Assembly: GCF_000430765.1 (NCBI RefSeq) | Contig: NZ_KE387240.1 | Location: 270,213 to 334,212, forward strand | Length of the DNA stretch: 64,000 nucleotides | Origin: Peribacillus kribbensis DSM 17871 | Lineage (GTDB): Bacteria > Bacillota > Bacilli > Bacillales > DSM-1321 | Direction: 5' to 3' | In this document: one piece after another, positions 63,657-64,000 of the stretch | Layout: each line of letters opens with the position of its first letter | Numbering within the stretch: position 1 is the stretch's first letter | Made by a program: the position numbers and the translations under genes | Notes under the pieces: model-generated | What the model saw: only the letters and a program-made list of their open reading frames with translations | What the model was told of the DNA's origin: nothing | Databases searched by the model: none

Positions 63657-64000
63657 ATGGAAAGATTAGAAGCTGGCACAGTAGTATCTCTTCAGGTAGA
63701 CAGAGAAGCAAGGGCTGACAGAGAAGAGTCTTTTGGATTCTTTTTGACCAATGAGGAGGATGAAAGTGTCCTGTTACATAAATCAGAAATAAAAGGTGAG
63801 ATTCAGCTCGGCGATTCTGTAGAGGTTTTCCTTTATCAGGACAAGCAGGGACGCCTTGCTGCGACAATGGAAATCCCGGACGCGCAGGCTGGGAAATACG
63901 CCTGGGCCGAAGTGGTTGAAGTAAGATACGATCTGGGTGTATTTGTTAATATTGGTATATCGAAGGATATACTTGTGTCGCTTGACGACCTGCCGTTATT
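63657..64000 (+). CDS. cvfB: S1-domain RNA-binding protein CvfB/YitL, 5' part, cut by window end
   Basis: The frame from ATG 63657 is open to the window edge (114 codons). It begins MERLEAGTVVSLQVDREA and continues with two S1-like beta barrels: GFFLTNEEDESVLLHKSEI and WAEVVEVRYDLGVFVNIGI. This order is that of CvfB, an RNA-binding post-transcriptional regulator with three S1 units and a winged helix. AAGGAGG lies 9 nt before the start. The remainder lies outside the window. Confidence 0.85.
   Translation, partial: MERLEAGTVVSLQVDREARADREESFGFFLTNEEDESVLLHKSEIKGEIQLGDSVEVFLYQDKQGRLAATMEIPDAQAGKYAWAEVVEVRYDLGVFVNIGISKDILVSLDDLPL

Overview
The window reads as chromosome from an endospore-forming member of the Bacillaceae. 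It has AT-rich spacers, AGGAGG-type ribosome binding sites, several GTG and TTG starts, S-box and T-box leaders, many U-tailed terminators, and genes close to Bacillus dapF, ku/ligD, yunB, yitJ, odhAB, tnrA, gdh, ykpA, helD and cvfB. Most of it is ordinary core and metabolic sequence. No insertion sequence, prophage, CRISPR array, rRNA or tRNA was seen.

Layout. 1-4.5 kb: a truncated copy of a structured repeat, a small unknown gene, a long-form dapF, then the divergent ligD and ku pair for end joining. 4.6-14.3 kb: two SAM (S-box) riboswitches controlling metI and yitJ-metH, with two doubtful gene remnants, a MOSC protein and sporulation gene yunB between them. 14.5-20.6 kb: hutH alone, then odhA-odhB. 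20.8-24.9 kb: a MoxR/DUF58/membrane-protein operon, a YjbQ protein and an acetyltransferase. 25-30.7 kb: a short tnrA-like gene divergent from a five-gene amino-acid ABC transporter, with a near-consensus TnrA box placed to activate the transporter. 30.7-38.4 kb: an ArsR/DUF2087 regulator, a hemolysin-III-type membrane protein, an AbrB-type membrane protein, a phosphotransferase, gdh, an unknown membrane protein and a Gly-rich repeat protein. 38.6-43.5 kb: an ABC-F ATPase, peptidase E and HelD.

43.5-46.3 kb is the least explained part. It holds a candidate small RNA with its own promoter and terminator, then two back-to-back copies (193 and 192 nt) of a folded element, then a MutS2-like gene that lacks the Smr nuclease domain. 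Part of a third copy of the element lies at the left window edge on the other strand, so it is a dispersed family. I could not match it to any RNA class I know.

46.5-57 kb is a co-directional six-gene locus: an HPt-REC-GGDEF-REC protein, a membrane HEAT protein, a processive-type GT2 glycosyltransferase, a 1067-residue membrane-anchored putative glycoside hydrolase, a lone receiver and a large hybrid histidine kinase. It looks like a c-di-GMP and phosphorelay-controlled exopolysaccharide system, resembling in outline the B. subtilis ydaJKLMN idea but with different parts. 57-64 kb: an alanyl-tRNA editing protein, a small membrane-anchored protein, an M42 peptidase, a second-type methionyl-tRNA synthetase under a Met T-box, a nitronate monooxygenase and the start of cvfB.
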